A DNA stretch of 64,000 nucleotides from Enemella dayhoffiae (lineage in GTDB: Bacteria > Actinomycetota > Actinomycetes > Propionibacteriales > Propionibacteriaceae): NCBI RefSeq assembly GCF_002250625.1, contig NZ_NMVQ01000023.1:62001-126000 (forward strand), read 5' to 3'. How positions within the stretch are numbered: the stretch's first letter is position 1; each line of letters starts with the position of its first letter. Below are positions 62,236 to 64,000 of this stretch, piece after piece. Made by a program: the position numbers and the translations under genes. A model generated the notes under the pieces. That model ran no database searches. It was not told where the DNA came from and saw only the letters and a list, made by a program, of their open reading frames with translations.

Positions 62236-63681
62236 CTAGCTAGGGCGCACGGGGTCAGGGTGCACCGTCGCGTGCTCGGCCGACAACCCCGCCAGCGGGG
62301 CGCCGTTGAGCGGGGGACAGTTCCACCGCTGAACGGCGGTGCCGTCGTCGGCCAGGGTGATCGTCAACCGGTGTGGGGTGTCCAGAAAACACAGGCCGAC
62401 CTCGGTCAGCCCTGCCGAACGCCGGGCGCGGGTCGCCACCGGAACCCGCGTTCCCTGCTCGGCAACGAAATCAGTGATCAACCACTCGTTCTCCCCCAAC
62501 TCGACTGTGGTCGGTTCCCCGGTCAGCCGGATCCGCAGCTGCCAGCCGTCGGCGTACGCCAGCTCGGCCTCGCTCAGCTCGGGGAACCACCACTGCTCGG
62601 GCGCCTCCTGCGGCTGCCGCGGCTCGATCGTCCGACTCACCGCGACCGGCTCCAGCGGCTCGCCGTCACCCGGCCACGGAACCGCGGCCGTGAACGACCC
62701 CGGGGCGCCGGGCCGCGCCGGCTCCTCGAGTGGCGCCAGTCCCGGCTGCAGGTGGGCGAGCACCGCCTCCATCACGTCCTGGGACGGGAACTGCCCACTC
62801 GTCACCGCGATCACCGCCTCCTGGGTGGGCAGCACGATTCCATACTGGGCGAACGCTCCGTCCAGCCGATAACCGTCCGGGTGCTGCCAGAGCTGATAGC
62901 CGTAACCCAGTCGGCTGTGCGCGTTCTCCTGCTCCCCGGTCGCCACCTGGTGGGCGCTCGCCAGCTGGGCCCACCCCTCGGGCAACAACCGCTCGCCCTG
63001 CCACACTCCGTCGCAGCGATAGAGCTCGGCGATCGCCGCGATCTGTTCCACGGTGAGGAAACAGCCCGAAAAGCCCAGCTCGCCCCCGTCCGCGGCCTGC
63101 CAGGCGAGATCGTCGATTCCCAACGGGGTGAGAAAGCGCCGGGTGGCGAAGTCGACCAACCGCTCGCCGGTGTGGCGGCGTACCAGCTCGCCCAGCACCC
63201 AGGTGGCGCCGTTGTTGTAGCAGAAGACGCTGCCCGGCTCGGCCTGCGGCGGCGTACCGAAGAAGGCAGCGACCGCATCGCCGTGCCAGCGCAGCGCCGG
63301 CAGGGTGTCCTCGGTGTGGCCGGTGGCCATCGACAGCAGGTGGTGCACCGTGATCCGGTCCGCACCCTCGGCGACCGCGTCCGGCGCCATGCCCAGCAGG
63401 TCGGCGGCGCGATCGTCGAGCGCGAACAGCCCGTCGGCGATCGCGAGCCCGACACAGCTGGCGGTGACCGTCTTGCTCACCGAATAGGCGAGCGTCGGTC
63501 GCTCCGCTCGCCACGGCGCCCACTCGCCCAGCTGGACCAGGTGACCGCGGCGGACCACCGCCAGACCGTGCACCTCCACCGAGCGTGCGGTCAGGTCGTC
63601 GACGAACGCCTGCAGCGCCTCGTGGCGTACGCCGAGGGCCTCGGCCGAGGCGGTGGGCAGGTTGGTGCTGCGCTGTGTCAT
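62236..63681 (-). CDS. Serine hydrolase, beta-lactamase/class C penicillin-binding fold
   Basis: The 481-residue protein has the catalytic SxxK (SVSK in LAYSVSKTVTAS, near residue 88), the YxN tyrosine in VFCYNNGATWVLGEL, and the class C arrangement with LPEGWAQLASAHQVATGEQ. A C-terminal extension of about 150 residues carries the lipocalin-like domain often found in esterase-type members. It has no signal peptide, so it acts in the cytosol, perhaps as an esterase or amidase. ATG 63681 has a TAGGTT box 6 nt upstream. Confidence 0.85.
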   Translation of the reverse strand: MTQRSTNLPTASAEALGVRHEALQAFVDDLTARSVEVHGLAVVRRGHLVQLGEWAPWRAERPTLAYSVSKTVTASCVGLAIADGLFALDDRAADLLGMAPDAVAEGADRITVHHLLSMATGHTEDTLPALRWHGDAVAAFFGTPPQAEPGSVFCYNNGATWVLGELVRRHTGERLVDFATRRFLTPLGIDDLAWQAADGGELGFSGCFLTVEQIAAIAELYRCDGVWQGERLLPEGWAQLASAHQVATGEQENAHSRLGYGYQLWQHPDGYRLDGAFAQYGIVLPTQEAVIAVTSGQFPSQDVMEAVLAHLQPGLAPLEEPARPGAPGSFTAAVPWPGDGEPLEPVAVSRTIEPRQPQEAPEQWWFPELSEAELAYADGWQLRIRLTGEPTTVELGENEWLITDFVAEQGTRVPVATRARRSAGLTEVGLCFLDTPHRLTITLADDGTAVQRWNCPPLNGAPLAGLSAEHATVHPDPVRPS

Positions 63682-63687
63682 GACACG

Positions 63688-63693
63688 AACCTA
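63688..63693 (-). promoter_or_regulatory. -10 box of the serine hydrolase gene (leaderless)
   Basis: TAGGTT on the minus strand ends 6 nt before the ATG at 63681. Confidence 0.5.
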
Positions 63694-63722
63694 GCGATCC
63701 TTGTGTGGCCGGCGGCAAGGTG

Positions 63723-63728
63723 TAGCAT
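63723..63728 (+). promoter_or_regulatory. -10 box of the AlkB-like gene (leaderless)
   Basis: TAGCAT ends 7 nt before GTG 63736. The two divergent -10 boxes are only 29 nt apart. Confidence 0.5.
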
Positions 63729-63735
63729 CGTACAC

Positions 63736-64000
63736 GTGATCGAATACCAGGGATCCCTGTTGGACCAGGCACTGCCCGACCCGGTCCGGGGCTTCGCGCC
63801 GCTCACCTCGGTCGTCCGCACCCGGCTGTCCAGCACCGCCTGGGTCGACCATCTCTCGGGCTGGCTCACCGGCTCCGACCCGCTGTTCCAGCGGCTGCTG
63901 CAGCACACCCCCTGGCACGCCGAACGTCGCCGGATGTATGACCGCGAGGTCGACGTGCCCCGACTGACCAAGTTCTACGAACGCGGCGAGACCCTGCCCG
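63736..64000 (+). CDS. AlkB-like 2-oxoglutarate/Fe(II) dioxygenase, N-terminal part
   Basis: The visible 88 residues read VIEYQGSLLDQALPDPVRGF at the start, then AWVDHLSGWLTGSDPLFQRL, and MYDREVDVPRLTKFYE near the edge. This matches the N-terminus of actinobacterial AlkB homologues, which repair alkylated bases by oxidative demethylation. The metal-binding HxD and the C-terminal half lie beyond the window, so this identification rests on the N-terminal pattern only. Confidence 0.7.
   Translation, partial: MIEYQGSLLDQALPDPVRGFAPLTSVVRTRLSSTAWVDHLSGWLTGSDPLFQRLLQHTPWHAERRRMYDREVDVPRLTKFYERGETLP

Overview
The window is chromosomal DNA from a high-GC Gram-positive actinobacterium, probably of the Propionibacteriales (the family cannot be fixed from sequence alone). 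The evidence is a WhiB protein, coenzyme F420 genes (fbiA/fbiB), LytR-CpsA-Psr proteins, DUF3499/DUF3039/DUF5719 proteins, DUF2510-RDD proteins, strong GC3 bias, many GTG starts and LPxTG/LAxTG surface proteins. Many genes appear leaderless: a TANNNT -10 box ends 6-8 nt before the start codon, which helped to choose starts.

Backbone. From the acyl-CoA carboxylase beta gene at the left edge to ahcY (about 44.3 kb) the gene order follows, with insertions, the block I recall from Mycobacterium tuberculosis Rv3280-Rv3248c: accD5, birA, a PH-domain protein, gtrA, purK, purE, fadE25-like, LCP protein, glycosyltransferase, manC, fbiB, fbiA, whiB2-like, DUF3499, manB, a SIS protein and ahcY. This block joins acyl-CoA carboxylation, purine synthesis, GDP-mannose supply for the cell envelope, F420 synthesis and the methyl cycle.

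Insertions. (1) 489-8778 is a catabolic island placed in the divergent accD5/birA gap: a 3-hydroxyanthranilate dioxygenase-like enzyme, a RidA-type deaminase, a 4-hydroxybenzoate hydroxylase-like flavoprotein, a YtcJ-type amidohydrolase, a complete NMT1/taurine-type ABC importer and an IclR regulator. I infer uptake and ring cleavage of an amino(hydroxy)benzoate-like compound. (2) 38197-40596 holds two divergent citrate synthase-type genes, one fused to a DNA-binding domain, with three copies of a TCAAYRTTGA palindrome between them. (3) 40600-42726 encodes a secreted repeat protein that ends exactly at an LAKTG sorting motif.

Right part (44.3-64 kb). This holds SixA-like phosphatase, DUF3039, an MFS exporter, a DEAD/DEAH helicase, a Ser/Thr kinase, an orphan sugar-type solute-binding lipoprotein, an Lrp/AsnC regulator divergent from 4-hydroxyphenylpyruvate dioxygenase, an RDD protein, a PQQ-propeller/membrane-protein pair, 4-alpha-glucanotransferase, a repeat-rich gap with a decayed DUF222/HNH gene, an AraC-VOC pair, a beta-lactamase-fold serine hydrolase and the start of an AlkB-like dioxygenase.

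Broken genes: a frameshifted two-segment membrane protein (15071-15323), the tail of a cation/proton antiporter (18731-19067), a frameshifted LPATG surface protein (37231-37928) and the DUF222/HNH remnant (60201-60797). I saw no tRNA, rRNA, CRISPR array or intact insertion sequence.
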